Counted from the first letter of the stretch, positions 8,154 through 18,166 are shown. The stretch: 64,000 nt of DNA from Salegentibacter mishustinae (GCF_002900095.1 NZ_LLKN01000002.1:744001-808000), one strand, 5' to 3'. A program made the numbers and translations. Notes: a model not told the origin generated them from the sequence alone.

Positions 8154-10382
8154 ATGAAAAAACTACTGCTTTTGCTTCTTCTGTTTGCAGCCTTTCCAGG
8201 GATTTCCCAGGAGCAGGAAGATTTAAAAGTGGGATTGGTTTTAAGTGGCGGTGGAGCAAAAGGCTTAGCACATATTGGCGCCTTAAAAGTTATTGAAGAA
8301 GCTGGGATTAGAATAGATTATATTGGCGGAAGCAGTATGGGAGCTATCATTGGCGGCCTGTATGCTTCAGGTTATACTGCGCATCAGTTAGATTCCATTT
8401 TTCACGAGACTAATTTTAATATTTTAATTCAGGATAATATTCCGCGTAGCGCAAAATCTTTTTACGAAAAAGAAGATGCCGAAAAATATGCGCTTAGTTT
8501 ACCTTTTGATGATTTTAGAATAGGCTTGCCTTCGGGACTATCCAGGGGACAGAATATTTATAATTTAATGTCCCAACTCACTATGCACTTGGGAAATGTA
8601 GATGATTTTAGTGAATTACCTATCCCATTTTTTTGTGTAGCTGCAGATATTGAAACCGGGGAAGAAGTTATTTTAGATGAAGGTTCTTTTGCACAGGCTG
8701 TTTCTGCAAGTGGTGCAATTCCTTCTATTTTTAGCCCCGTGAAACTAGATGGGAGATTACTAACCGATGGCGGGGTGGCAAACAATTATCCGGTAGAAGA
8801 ACTTAGAAAAAGAGGAGCCGAGGTAATTATCGGGGTAGACGTGCAAGATAGCCTGGTAGATAGGGAGGATTTGCGTAGCGTATTTGATATCCTTACTCAA
8901 ATAAGCAATTTCCGCACAATTAGTGATATGAAGGAAAAAATCCCTAAAACTGATATTTATATCAATCCGGATATTAGTCCGTTTTCAGTTTTATCTTTCG
9001 AGAAAGGCGAAGCGATCATTGATTCCGGAAGGGTGGCTACATTAAAGCGTAAGGACGAGCTTAAGAAGTTAGCTGAAAGGCAAACTGGCAGCCGAGAAAA
9101 GGTAAAGATCTCTACCGTAGATACACTTCAAATTAGCACGCTAACTCTGGAGGGGAACAATGCCTATCCGCGTTCTTATATCATGGGTAAATTAAGGTTG
9201 AATTATTTCACCGATTTTACACTTCAGGATCTAAGTAAAGGAATTAACAACCTTTCTGCTTCCGGAAATTTCAACAGGATTAATTATCGCTTAATTCCCA
9301 ATAATGATGACGGGCTTTATACGCTTGCCATGAAAATGGAAGAGAGTGAAAATAAAAGTTTCTTGCGTTTAGGCTTGCACTATGACGAACTTTATAACAT
9401 TGGTGCGCTAATTAATTATACTCGCAAAAGTTTGCTCTTTTCAAATGATGTAGCTTCCCTGGATATAGTGGTTGGGGATCAATTCAGGTATAATTTCGAC
9501 TATTATATAGATAAAGGTTTCTATTGGAGTATTGGACTCAAATCCCGATATAATAAATTTGAACACCCGGTTTCTTTTGATTTTGCTCGTGAAAATGCCG
9601 GGTTAGAAGATATTGGTATCAATAAAATAGATGTAGATTACCGCGATTTCACCAACCAGGTTTATGCTGAAACTTTGTTTAAGCAGGTTTTTTCCTTTGG
9701 GTTGGGAGCTGAGCACAAATACCTGAGAATTGCTTCAGAAACATTAGGCGATCCAAACGCCGGAATTGATGAGAATACCCTTTTTGAAAATAGCCATTTC
9801 TATAGTGCTTTTGGGTATTTAAAATACGATTCTTACGATAATAAATACTTCCCGTCTCGAGGTGTTTATTTTGATGGAGATTTTCACGTTTACCTGTTTT
9901 CTTCAGATTTCAATAACGATTTTGCTGAATTCTCTATAGCTAAAGGAACTTTGGGTTACGCTTTTTCTCCTTTTAATAGGTTTTCTACCCGAATTGTGAC
10001 TGAAGCCGGATTTAGAATAGGAGGCGACGGCGTTAATACGCTCGATTTCTTCCTTGGAGGATATGGAAATAACCTGATTAATAATTTTGTTCCATTTTAC
10101 GGATACGATTTTATAAGTCTCTCGGGAGATAGTTATATTAAAGGTCTTTTGGAGTTTGATTACGAGATTTTCAGAAAAAACCACGTGATTTTAGGGGCCA
10201 ATATTGCCAATGTTGGGAATAAGTTATACTCATCTGGAGAATGGTTTAGCCTGCCAGATTTTACAGGTTATGCCCTTGGTTATGGTGTAGATACTTTTAT
10301 GGGGCCACTGGAATTAAAATACACCTATTCGCCAGAAATTAAAGCCAGCCAGTGGTTCTTTAGCCTTGGCTTTTGGTTTTAG
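8154..10382 (+). CDS. Patatin-like phospholipase with POTRA and outer-membrane barrel
   Basis: The 742-residue protein starts with a signal peptide (about 1-19) and a patatin domain: the oxyanion loop SGGGAKG (31-37), the nucleophile Ser61 in GGSSMG, and Asp205 in the DGG motif form the Ser-Asp dyad. A POTRA-like stretch follows (ISTLTLEGNNAYP, about 325-400), then a long beta-rich region ending in aromatic residues (FSLGFWF), which fits a BamA/Omp85-type barrel. The architecture is that of PlpD-like (type Vd) proteins, where a barrel anchors or exports a lipase. Family members hydrolyse phospholipids. The gene is 21 bp after uvrC and may be co-transcribed. Confidence 0.9.
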   Translation: MKKLLLLLLLFAAFPGISQEQEDLKVGLVLSGGGAKGLAHIGALKVIEEAGIRIDYIGGSSMGAIIGGLYASGYTAHQLDSIFHETNFNILIQDNIPRSAKSFYEKEDAEKYALSLPFDDFRIGLPSGLSRGQNIYNLMSQLTMHLGNVDDFSELPIPFFCVAADIETGEEVILDEGSFAQAVSASGAIPSIFSPVKLDGRLLTDGGVANNYPVEELRKRGAEVIIGVDVQDSLVDREDLRSVFDILTQISNFRTISDMKEKIPKTDIYINPDISPFSVLSFEKGEAIIDSGRVATLKRKDELKKLAERQTGSREKVKISTVDTLQISTLTLEGNNAYPRSYIMGKLRLNYFTDFTLQDLSKGINNLSASGNFNRINYRLIPNNDDGLYTLAMKMEESENKSFLRLGLHYDELYNIGALINYTRKSLLFSNDVASLDIVVGDQFRYNFDYYIDKGFYWSIGLKSRYNKFEHPVSFDFARENAGLEDIGINKIDVDYRDFTNQVYAETLFKQVFSFGLGAEHKYLRIASETLGDPNAGIDENTLFENSHFYSAFGYLKYDSYDNKYFPSRGVYFDGDFHVYLFSSDFNNDFAEFSIAKGTLGYAFSPFNRFSTRIVTEAGFRIGGDGVNTLDFFLGGYGNNLINNFVPFYGYDFISLSGDSYIKGLLEFDYEIFRKNHVILGANIANVGNKLYSSGEWFSLPDFTGYALGYGVDTFMGPLELKYTYSPEIKASQWFFSLGFWF

Positions 10383-10573
10383 TAAATCAATGATTGTAAT
10401 TCCCTCAGTTTTTGCTGAAAGCTTTAGATATTCCCTGCTGGTTTTTAGAGATGTTTTAAGAATGTTTCCTTAAAAATTCCCGATATTTGTTTTAAGGTAA
10501 AATAACACCGAAAAAAATAACAAATTCTCAATATTCTTTTAGAAATTGTGGGTTGAATTAAAAATATCAGATT

Positions 10574-11740
10574 ATGCCTTTTTATCATAAACTCGGTAAA
10601 ATTCCTCATAAACGTCATACGGTTTTTAAAAAGCCAGATGGCAGCCTATATTACGAACAACTTTTTGGTACTATTGGTTTTGACGGGATGTCTTCTAATC
10701 TTTATCACGAACATCGCCCTACACAGGTAAAAGAAGTGAAAGGGAGCTATAGTGTAAAGCCCAAAATCGCTGCCGAAAACAATATAAAATCTTACCGTTT
10801 TAAAGGATTCCAGGTAAAACCGCATCCAGATTATCTAGAAAGCCGAAAAGTGGTTTTAACCAACAGTGATGTAGACATCACCCTAGCTTCTCCTCAAGGT
10901 TCTACAGATGATTATTTCTATAAGAATTCAGATTCAGATGAATTACTATTTATTCATAAAGGAACCGGGAAATTAAGAACCCACCTCGGAAATTTAGATT
11001 TTAAATACGGGGATTATTTATTAATTCCACGGGGAACTATTTATAAAATAGATTTTGATGACGAAGACAATCGCTTGTTTATAGTAGAGTCCAGAAGACC
11101 AATTTACACACCAAAACGCTATAGAAACTGGTTTGGGCAATTGCTAGAGCATTCGCCGTTTTGCGAGCGCGATCTAAGGCAACCTTATGAATTGGAAACC
11201 AATGATGAAAAAGGCGATTTCCTGATTAAAATAAAAAAGCAGGGTGAAATATTCGATATGGTTTACGCAACGCATCCTTTTGATGTGGTGGGTTACGACG
11301 GGTATAATTATCCCTATGCTTTTTCGATTCACGATTTTGAACCTATAACCGGGAGAATTCACCAGCCACCACCGGTGCACCAAACTTTTGAGACCGATGC
11401 TTTTGTGGTTTGCAGTTTTTGCCCCCGTAAATACGATTATCACCCAGAAAGTATTCCGGCCCCATACAGCCACAGTAATATAGATAGTGACGAGGTGTTG
11501 TATTATGTAGACGGTGATTTTATGAGTAGGAACGATATTGAAGCCGGCCATATTTCTTTACACCCGGCGGGTATTCCGCACGGGCCGCACCCGGGAGCAG
11601 TAGAGCGAAGTATCGGGCAGGTAGAAACCGAAGAGTTAGCGGTTATGGTAGATACATTTAAGCCGTTAATGCTTACTGAAGACGCGATGGAAATTGCCGA
11701 TGAAAGCTACCATAAATCCTGGTTGGATGAAAATCATTAA
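10574..11740 (+). CDS. hmgA: Homogentisate 1,2-dioxygenase
   Basis: HmgA is a cytoplasmic Fe(II) enzyme that opens the homogentisate ring to maleylacetoacetate in tyrosine and phenylalanine catabolism. The 388-residue cupin protein has the bicupin core (LLFIHKGTGKLRTHLG, with LLIPRGTIYKI) and the C-terminal His/Glu-rich metal region SLHPAGIPHGPHPGA followed by VETEELAVMVDT. The bacteroidotal form is shorter than the roughly 440-residue proteobacterial one. hppD, the preceding pathway enzyme, starts 38 bp downstream, so substrate flows from hydroxyphenylpyruvate to homogentisate to maleylacetoacetate. A degenerate -7-like box (gatatttg) lies about 80 nt upstream. Confidence 0.95.
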   Translation: MPFYHKLGKIPHKRHTVFKKPDGSLYYEQLFGTIGFDGMSSNLYHEHRPTQVKEVKGSYSVKPKIAAENNIKSYRFKGFQVKPHPDYLESRKVVLTNSDVDITLASPQGSTDDYFYKNSDSDELLFIHKGTGKLRTHLGNLDFKYGDYLLIPRGTIYKIDFDDEDNRLFIVESRRPIYTPKRYRNWFGQLLEHSPFCERDLRQPYELETNDEKGDFLIKIKKQGEIFDMVYATHPFDVVGYDGYNYPYAFSIHDFEPITGRIHQPPPVHQTFETDAFVVCSFCPRKYDYHPESIPAPYSHSNIDSDEVLYYVDGDFMSRNDIEAGHISLHPAGIPHGPHPGAVERSIGQVETEELAVMVDTFKPLMLTEDAMEIADESYHKSWLDENH

Positions 11741-11778
11741 AATTTGTAATTAAAAAATTAGCAATAAAAAATATTAAA

Positions 11779-12921
11779 ATGAGTACTGATAATACATCAC
11801 TAAAATTAGAAAAGGTAATGAAGGATGCTGAAGATTTTCTTCCAATCCTGGGTACCGATTTTGTTGAGCTTTATGTAGGTAACGCCAAGCAGGCAGCTTA
11901 TTATTACCAGCACGCCTGGGGTTTTCAACCGGTAGCTTATTCAGGACTGGAAACAGGCAGGAAAGACAGCGTATCTTACGTATTACAACAAGGCAAAATT
12001 AGAATTGTACTTACTTCACCACTACAGCCAGAAGGGGATATTAATGCTCACATTAATAAACACGGAGATGGTGTGAAAATGGTAGCGCTTTGGGTAGACG
12101 ATGCGAGAAAAAGTTACGAAGAAACTACAAAGCGTGGTGCTAAATCTTATGTAGCACCTTACGAAATGGAAGACGAACACGGGAAAGCTGTGATTTCGGG
12201 AATTCATACTTACGGAGAAACGATTCACCTTTTCGTTGAAAGAAAAGATTACGAAGGGCCATTTCTTCCCGGCTATAAAACTTATGCGACTAAAGCAAAG
12301 GCAGAGGACACAGGCCTAAAATACATAGATCACATGGTTGGTAATGTAGGTTGGAACGAGATGAATAAATGGGTAGAATTCTATGGCAAAGTTATGGGCT
12401 TCGCTCAAATGGTTTCTTTTGATGATAAAGACATTTCTACAGATTACACTGCCTTAATGAGTAAAGTTATGAGTAACGGGAATGGTAGAATTAAGTTCCC
12501 TATCAATGAGCCTGCTAAAGGAAAGAAGAAATCCCAAATAGAGGAATATATAGACTTTTATAATGGTGCCGGGGTGCAGCATATTGCACTGGCAACAGAT
12601 AATATAATTGAAACGGTAACCCAGCTTAGAGATCGCGGCGTAGAATTTTTATACGTGCCAGATACTTATTATGATACCTTATTAGATAGAGTAGGAGAAA
12701 TAGATGAAGATCTTGAGCCTTTAAAAGAGCTTGGTGTATTGGTAGATCGTGATGATGAAGGTTATTTATTACAGATATTTACCAAGCCGGTTTTAGACCG
12801 TCCAACAATGTTCTTTGAGATTATTCAGCGAAAAGGAGCTCAATCTTTTGGAAAAGGTAACTTTAAAGCCCTTTTTGAAGCAATAGAAAGAGAGCAAGAC
12901 TTACGAGGGACTTTACAATAA
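11779..12921 (+). CDS. hppD: 4-hydroxyphenylpyruvate dioxygenase
   Basis: HppD is a Fe(II) enzyme that converts 4-hydroxyphenylpyruvate to homogentisate. The 380-residue protein has two vicinal-oxygen-chelate domains (about 25-165 and 180-365). The iron ligands are recognisable as His in YIDHMVGNV, His in GVQHIALATDNI and Glu in MFFEIIQRKG. The C-terminal stretch FGKGNFKALFEAIE(R)EQ is the family's gate helix. It lies downstream of hmgA in the same orientation, so one transcript likely covers both steps. A strong terminator is found about 190 nt further on. Confidence 0.96.
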   Translation: MSTDNTSLKLEKVMKDAEDFLPILGTDFVELYVGNAKQAAYYYQHAWGFQPVAYSGLETGRKDSVSYVLQQGKIRIVLTSPLQPEGDINAHINKHGDGVKMVALWVDDARKSYEETTKRGAKSYVAPYEMEDEHGKAVISGIHTYGETIHLFVERKDYEGPFLPGYKTYATKAKAEDTGLKYIDHMVGNVGWNEMNKWVEFYGKVMGFAQMVSFDDKDISTDYTALMSKVMSNGNGRIKFPINEPAKGKKKSQIEEYIDFYNGAGVQHIALATDNIIETVTQLRDRGVEFLYVPDTYYDTLLDRVGEIDEDLEPLKELGVLVDRDDEGYLLQIFTKPVLDRPTMFFEIIQRKGAQSFGKGNFKALFEAIEREQDLRGTLQ

Positions 12922-13221
12922 TCCTAAAACAACCAAATTAACTTAAGTTTATGGTTAAAAAATTGCATTACCGAAAATTATTTTGTTAAACTTAATTTTC
13001 TTGTTGATAGAAGTCTATTAAATGTAGACTTTTGCGCTCGCATTTTTGGAGTGGTTACCAATAATGTAATTAATTTTTTTCATAATTTAAGTTTTAGTTG
13101 GTTAATAAGACAAAAACCCCTTCATTAATTTGACGGGGTTTTTTGTTTTAATACATTTGGAATAAAAATTGTAAATATCCTTATCCCAATCAATCTGAAA
13201 ATCAGCATTTAAAAATTTGGT
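12922..13221. other. Non-coding interval with a hairpin, 3' of hppD
   Basis: No plausible gene lies in these 300 bases. They contain a perfect 7-bp inverted repeat (aagtcta 13011-13017, tagactt 13025-13031, loop 7 nt) and, about 80 nt later, the intrinsic terminator listed separately. The stretch could be a long hppD 3' UTR or hold a small RNA. I found no promoter with both -33 and -7 elements. Confidence 0.4.
13112..13147 (+). terminator. Rho-independent terminator of the hmgA-hppD unit
   Basis: The stem aaaaacccc (13112-13120) pairs with ggggttttt (13135-13143), and the T run continues after it. The position fits the end of the hmgA-hppD transcript. Confidence 0.8.
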
Positions 13222-14001
13222 ATGAAAAAAAGTATATTTACAATATTCCTCTTCCTCCTAACCGGCTTGGCGCTTCAGGCGCAATCTCAAAAAGCATTTA
13301 GCGCCGGCGAATGGTTTAAATTCCGCATACATTATGGCCCTTTTAATGCAAGCTACGCAACTTTAGAAGTTGATGAAACCAGTATGCAGGGTGAGCCTGT
13401 TTATCATATTAAAGGCAGGGGGAAATCTACTGGTTTATTACATTGGTTTTTTAAAGTAGATGATAACTATCAAACCTATATTGATAAGCAAGATGGGAAG
13501 CCTTATAAATTTATTCGAAAAATAGATGAAGGTGGCTATACAAAAGATCTTGAAATAGACTTTAATCACAAAGAGAATAAGGCATACGTTTTTGATAGAA
13601 AACACAACGAGAATCATACCTATGCTACCAAGCCGAATGTTCACGATATGTTATCGGCATTTTATTATATTCGCAACAATATTAAAAACGACGAACTTAG
13701 CCCTGGAGATGAAATGCGTCTCAATCTCTTTATAGACGATGAGAATATGGATTTCAAGCTAAAGTTTCTTGGCAGGGAAGTAATAAAAACGAAATTTGGT
13801 AAAGTTGCAACCCTAAAATTTAGGCCTTATGTGATGGCTGGTAGGGTTTTTAAAGAAAAGGAAAGTCTTACCTTTTGGGTGAGTGACGATGCCAATAGAA
13901 TTCCTTTAAAAATTGAAGCGAATCTTGCGGTTGGCTCCCTCGATGCCGATTTAGATTCTTACAAAGGTTTGAAGCATCCGTTTAAAATAATTATGAATTA
14001 A
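13222..14001 (+). CDS. Exported DUF3108 protein
   Basis: This 259-residue protein has a signal peptide (about 1-21, cleavage near LQAQS) and a beta-rich body that resembles DUF3108: AGEWFKFRIHYGPFNAS at the start, a central GDEMRLNLFIDDEN and a C-terminal LTFWVSDDANRIPLKIEA. DUF3108 proteins are predicted periplasmic or outer-membrane-associated beta-barrel-like or lipid-binding-like domains of unknown function. The next gene (TDO-like) starts 3 bp after its stop, and the M23 lipoprotein gene follows that, so the three form an operon-like group. A direct role in tryptophan catabolism is not evident. Confidence 0.8.
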   Translation: MKKSIFTIFLFLLTGLALQAQSQKAFSAGEWFKFRIHYGPFNASYATLEVDETSMQGEPVYHIKGRGKSTGLLHWFFKVDDNYQTYIDKQDGKPYKFIRKIDEGGYTKDLEIDFNHKENKAYVFDRKHNENHTYATKPNVHDMLSAFYYIRNNIKNDELSPGDEMRLNLFIDDENMDFKLKFLGREVIKTKFGKVATLKFRPYVMAGRVFKEKESLTFWVSDDANRIPLKIEANLAVGSLDADLDSYKGLKHPFKIIMN

Positions 14002-14004
14002 TAC

Positions 14005-14973
14005 ATGGAAATAAAGCCGGAAATTGCAGAACGTATTTTTGCATTAGAGGAAAAGTTTAAAAACTCAGGCCAGGACCTGGCCTCCTATTTAGACGGACTT
14101 TTGCACGATAAGTACCTTACGTATTGGGATTATTTGAATATAGATACGTTGTTAAGTTTGCAAAAAACCCTGACGCATTTCCCAGATGAAAAAATCTTTA
14201 TTTCGTATCATCAAATTAGTGAGCTTTATTTTAAGCTTATTATTCATGAGCAGAAGCAAATAATTGAAAAAGAAGCACCTGATTCTGATTTTTTAATCGA
14301 AAAATACAATCGCTTAAATCGCTACTTTAGAATTCTTACTGATTCTTTTGATGTAATGATTAAAGGAATGGAAAGAGATCAGTTCCTTAAATTCAGGATG
14401 TCTTTATTGCCTGCCAGCGGATTTCAATCGGCGCAGTTTAGAATGATAGAAATCTATGCTACACCTTTAGAGAATTTGGTTTCCTATAAAATAAGAAATC
14501 AATTTTCGGAAAAGAATAGCCTGGAAGTTTTGTACGAAAATATTTACTGGAAGAAAGGCGGAATTGATCTTGAAACCGGCGAGAAAACCTTAACACTTAG
14601 GCAGTTTGAAAAGCGTTATACCGCACGTTTCCTAAGGATAGCTGAAGAGTATAAAGGGAAAACCCTTTTTCATAGATATAAAGAACTGCCAGATTCGGTT
14701 AAAAATAATAAGTTTTTGAAAGAAGCATTGCGTAATTTTGACGCCAATGTAAATGTAAACTGGCCCCTAATGCATATGGGTGCTGCTTACAGGTATTTAA
14801 ATAAGGATAAAGAAACAATTGCGGCTACAGGTGGAACAAACTGGAAAGAATTTTTGCCGCCTTCATTCCAAAGAAATAGCTTTTTTCCTTATTTATGGAG
14901 TGAGGAAGAATTAGAAAATTGGGGCAAAGAATGGGTAAACCATATGTTTAATACAGAAAAAGAAAATTGCTAA
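14005..14973 (+). CDS. Tryptophan 2,3-dioxygenase family protein
   Basis: The 322-residue helical protein resembles TDO, the heme enzyme that oxidises L-tryptophan to N-formylkynurenine. Recognisable parts are YWDYLNIDTLLSLQ near residues 32-47, HQISELYFKLIIHE (the substrate-side helix), FRMSLLPASGFQSAQFR, and a likely axial heme His in NWPLMHMGAAYRYL, followed by a GGTNW loop in place of the usual GGTGGS. The sequence is divergent, as is normal for the bacteroidotal branch, so the substrate is less sure than the fold. Tyrosine catabolism genes lie just upstream, which supports aromatic amino-acid breakdown. Confidence 0.85.
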   Translation: MEIKPEIAERIFALEEKFKNSGQDLASYLDGLLHDKYLTYWDYLNIDTLLSLQKTLTHFPDEKIFISYHQISELYFKLIIHEQKQIIEKEAPDSDFLIEKYNRLNRYFRILTDSFDVMIKGMERDQFLKFRMSLLPASGFQSAQFRMIEIYATPLENLVSYKIRNQFSEKNSLEVLYENIYWKKGGIDLETGEKTLTLRQFEKRYTARFLRIAEEYKGKTLFHRYKELPDSVKNNKFLKEALRNFDANVNVNWPLMHMGAAYRYLNKDKETIAATGGTNWKEFLPPSFQRNSFFPYLWSEEELENWGKEWVNHMFNTEKENC

Positions 14974-14975
14974 AA

Positions 14976-16214
14976 TTGAAAAAATTAAGTTTCCTACTGG
15001 TATTGATGTTGGCTTTTACAGCCTGTGAAGATGACGCAAAAGAAACCGCGCTAAACACTGAAAAGGTAGAAAAAAAGGCGCCTAAACCTGTGAATAAAGA
15101 ATTCGGATTTATTCTGGATGATTACGAGGTGGTTGATGGTGTTATAGAATCTGGAGATAGCTTTGGTTATCTGCTAGATCAGCACGGAGTAGATCGAGGA
15201 AAAATTTACGAAATCTCAGAAACAGTTAAAGATACCTTTAACCCGGCACGAATTACGGCCGGGAGAAAGTATATGATCCTAAAAGCAAAGGATTCAGCGA
15301 ATACTCCGCAGTATTTTATTTATCAGAACGACAGGATAAATTATACCGTGGTTGGCATTGGAGATAGTATTAGTGCTTCTCGAAAAAAGAAACCGGTAAG
15401 CATACGAAAAAGAGAAGTTTCGGGTGTGGTTAGTTCTTCGCTTTCAGAAGCTGTAGCAGAGCAGGGCTTAAGTAATTTATTGGTGTATGAGCTTTCTGAT
15501 ATTTACCAATGGAGTATAGACTTTTTTAAACTTCAGAAAGGAGATCAGTTTAAAATGATCTATTCTGAAAAATATATAGATGATACTATTTTTGCTGGAA
15601 TTGAAGATGTAGAAGCTGCGGTTTTTAAACACGGAGATCGCCCATTTTATGCTTTCCAATATGAGGTAGATTCTGTAACCGGGCAACCAAGTTTTTATGA
15701 TGAAGAAGCTAAAGCTTTGCAAAGCTTCTTTTTAAAAGCTCCGCTAAATTATAGCAGAATTTCTTCAAGATACACTAAAAGAAGATTTCATCCTGTTCAA
15801 AAGAGATGGAAAGCCCACCTGGGAACAGATTACGCTGCTTCTCGTGGAACACCGATTGTAAGCACGGCTGACGGAACTGTTATCGCTTCCAGTTATACTT
15901 CCGGAAATGGAAATTATGTTAAAGTGAGGCATAACGATAAATATACCACCCAGTATTTACATATGAGCAAGCGCAACGTTCGTAACGGTCAACGTGTAAA
16001 GCAGGGTGACGTTATTGGTTTTGTAGGAAGCACCGGTTTGGCTACAGGGCCGCACGTTTGTTATCGTTTCTGGGTTCATGGGAAGCAGGTAGATCCTTAT
16101 CGCCAGAACTTACCAACTGCAAAGCACATAGAGCCTGAGCATAAGGATAAGTATTTTGCAGCAATTGAAGGTCTAAAAACTGCACTAGACGAAATTCCTT
16201 ATAAGGCAATCTAA
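14976..16214 (+). CDS. M23-family murein peptidase lipoprotein
   Basis: The start is probably TTG 14976, which gives a classic lipoprotein signal MKKLSFLLVLMLAFTAC with lipobox Cys17. An alternative TTG at 14967 adds three residues. There is no ATG in the right place. The C-terminal peptidase_M23 domain (about 265-375) has the zinc ligands His281 and Asp285 in HLGTD and the catalytic-loop His in QYLHMS. The usual closing HxH appears as HVC (His360, Cys362), so one zinc ligand would be cysteine. Such enzymes cut peptide cross-links in peptidoglycan. The N-terminal 250 residues resemble the LysM/OapA-like part of MepM-type proteins. It begins 2 nt after the TDO-like stop. Confidence 0.85.
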   Translation: MKKLSFLLVLMLAFTACEDDAKETALNTEKVEKKAPKPVNKEFGFILDDYEVVDGVIESGDSFGYLLDQHGVDRGKIYEISETVKDTFNPARITAGRKYMILKAKDSANTPQYFIYQNDRINYTVVGIGDSISASRKKKPVSIRKREVSGVVSSSLSEAVAEQGLSNLLVYELSDIYQWSIDFFKLQKGDQFKMIYSEKYIDDTIFAGIEDVEAAVFKHGDRPFYAFQYEVDSVTGQPSFYDEEAKALQSFFLKAPLNYSRISSRYTKRRFHPVQKRWKAHLGTDYAASRGTPIVSTADGTVIASSYTSGNGNYVKVRHNDKYTTQYLHMSKRNVRNGQRVKQGDVIGFVGSTGLATGPHVCYRFWVHGKQVDPYRQNLPTAKHIEPEHKDKYFAAIEGLKTALDEIPYKAI

Positions 16215-16344
16215 AAACAACAATTAAGTCCCAAATATATTAGGTGTAATGAGCAATTTTCGGTCTAAGTATCCGAAATGACTTGATTTGCATTTAATTA
16301 TAGAAAAATATAAAGTATAGGCAACGCCAAAAAGAAAAAATAGC

Positions 16345-17976
16345 ATGAAAAATATTAATCCAACCCAAACAACAGCCTGGAAAAAATTAGAAAAGCATTT
16401 CAGCGATGTGCAGCAATTGCAACTAAAAGAGCAATTTGAAAAAGATCCAGAGAGAGCATCGAAGTTTTCTATTGCCTGGGAGGATTTTTACCTGGATTAC
16501 AGTAAAAACCGGATTACTGCTGATACCCGCGATTTGTTGCTGGAATTGGCAGAAGAATGTGATCTTAAATCTGCTATAAAATCTTATTTTGAAGGTGATG
16601 CGATCAATGCTACGGAAAATCGTGCGGTTTTACATACCGCTTTAAGAGCTTCTGCAGATGCTAAAATAGAGCTTGATGGAGAAAATGTAGTACCTGAAGT
16701 ACAGGAAGTAAAAGAAAAGATCAGGAAATTTTCTGAAAAGATTATAAGTGGAGAAAAGAAGGGCTATACCGGAAAAGCTTTTACCGATGTTGTAAATATT
16801 GGCATTGGAGGTTCAGATCTGGGACCTGTAATGGTTACCGAGTCACTTACCTATTATCATAATCATTTAAAAGTTCATTATGTTTCTAATGTAGATGGTG
16901 ATCATGTTCACGAAACCTTAAAAAACCTAAATTCTGAAACTACTTTATTTCTGGTGGTTTCAAAAACCTTTACCACCCAGGAAACTCTATCTAATGCAAC
17001 AACTATTAGAAACTGGTTTAGAAAATCTGCTCCTCAGGAAGCCGTTGCCGAACATTTTGCTGCTGTTTCCAGTAATTTAAAGAATGTAGAGGAGTTTGGG
17101 ATCGCTATAGATAATGTATTCCCTATGTGGGATTGGGTTGGCGGCCGTTTCTCTCTGTGGAGCGCTGTAGGACTTTCAATAAGTCTGGCAGTGGGTTACA
17201 ATAACTTTGAAGCTTTATTGAAGGGCGCTCAAAAAATGGACGAACATTTTAAAACTTCAGATCTTAAGGAGAATATTCCGGTGCAACTAGCCTTGTTAAG
17301 TATTTGGTATAATAATTTTTATAAAGCTGAAAGTGAAGCGGTGATTCCTTATACGCAATATCTTCAAAAGCTTCCGTCTTATTTGCAGCAAGCAATAATG
17401 GAGAGTAACGGGAAAAGTGTAGATAGAAACGGAAAAAAAGTAGATTACCAAACGGGAACCCTAATTTGGGGAGAGCCGGGGACCAATTCTCAACATGCTT
17501 TTTTCCAGTTAATTCACCAGGGAACTAAATTAATTCCTGCAGATTTTATTGGTTTCAAAGAGTCTTTACATAAGGATAAAGACCATCACAACAAACTAAT
17601 GGCTAATTTCTTCGCGCAAACCGAGGCTTTGCTACAGGGAAAAACTAAAGCTGAGGTAAGAAAAGAGCTCGAAACTAAAGGTTTATCTGATGATGCGATA
17701 GAAAGATTATTGCCTTTTAAAGAGTTTGACGGAAATAAGCCAACAAATACTTTACTTATAAACAAACTTACGCCAGAAAGCTTAGGGAAACTTATTGCTA
17801 TGTACGAGCATAAAATTTTTGTTCAGGGTGTGGTTTGGAATATATACAGCTACGATCAATGGGGTGTAGAATTAGGTAAGCAGCTTGCTAGCAATATTCT
17901 TGCGGAAATAGAAAATAAATCGGTAAATAATCACGATTCTTCTACAAAAAGTCTTTTAGAATTCTTTTTAAAGTAA
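16345..17976 (+). CDS. pgi: Glucose-6-phosphate isomerase
   Basis: Pgi interconverts glucose 6-phosphate and fructose 6-phosphate in glycolysis and gluconeogenesis. The 543-residue protein is the usual long form, with [12 protein letters not shown] (sugar-phosphate loop, about 150-161), the signature [26 protein letters not shown], and the second signature [15 protein letters not shown]. The active-site Lys lies in the final [10 protein letters not shown]. It stands alone, with 130 nt of non-coding sequence upstream. That gap holds a small inverted repeat, tttcgg/ccgaaa, at about 16258-16278. Confidence 0.97.
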   Translation: MKNINPTQTTAWKKLEKHFSDVQQLQLKEQFEKDPERASKFSIAWEDFYLDYSKNRITADTRDLLLELAEECDLKSAIKSYFEGDAINATENRAVLHTALRASADAKIELDGENVVPEVQEVKEKIRKFSEKIISGEKKGYTGKAFTDVVNIGIGGSDLGPVMVTESLTYYHNHLKVHYVSNVDGDHVHETLKNLNSETTLFLVVSKTFTTQETLSNATTIRNWFRKSAPQEAVAEHFAAVSSNLKNVEEFGIAIDNVFPMWDWVGGRFSLWSAVGLSISLAVGYNNFEALLKGAQKMDEHFKTSDLKENIPVQLALLSIWYNNFYKAESEAVIPYTQYLQKLPSYLQQAIMESNGKSVDRNGKKVDYQTGTLIWGEPGTNSQHAFFQLIHQGTKLIPADFIGFKESLHKDKDHHNKLMANFFAQTEALLQGKTKAEVRKELETKGLSDDAIERLLPFKEFDGNKPTNTLLINKLTPESLGKLIAMYEHKIFVQGVVWNIYSYDQWGVELGKQLASNILAEIENKSVNNHDSSTKSLLEFFLK

Positions 17977-18047
17977 AAATAGGTGTTTTGTTAACAACCT
18001 GTGAAAATCAATAGGTATCAGCAAATCAAATAGTTAAAAATTTGTTT

Positions 18048-18055
18048 TAGTTTTG
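18048..18055 (+). promoter_or_regulatory. Perfect -7-type box (TAgtTTTG) upstream of TonB receptor 1
   Basis: TAGTTTTG fits TAnnTTTG. It lies about 110 nt before the start codon of the receptor gene at 18167. No TTG at the proper -33 distance is seen, so its use is uncertain. A competing start region, ttcatttg at 18122-18129, is conserved with receptor 2. Confidence 0.4.
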
Positions 18056-18068
18056 CGGCGAACAAGGT

Positions 18069-18089
18069 GTTAAAGTTAAATTTCTTAAC
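18069..18089 (+). promoter_or_regulatory. GTTAA...TTAAC inverted-repeat element, copy 1
   Basis: The 21-bp element has GTTAA at 18069-18073 and TTAAC at 18085-18089 and is identical at 19 of 21 positions to the copy at 24330-24350. Each copy is about 80 nt before the ATG of a TonB receptor gene. The leaders after them also match, with a ttcNtttgca box and then aatttaaactcaaa. It may be an activator or operator site. The AT-rich background lowers confidence. Confidence 0.5.
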
Positions 18090-18166
18090 ATTCCGGTAAA
18101 CTCCGGGAAGTAGGTTTTAGCTTCATTTGCACCGAAATTTAAACTCAAAACAAACAAATTTTAAAC

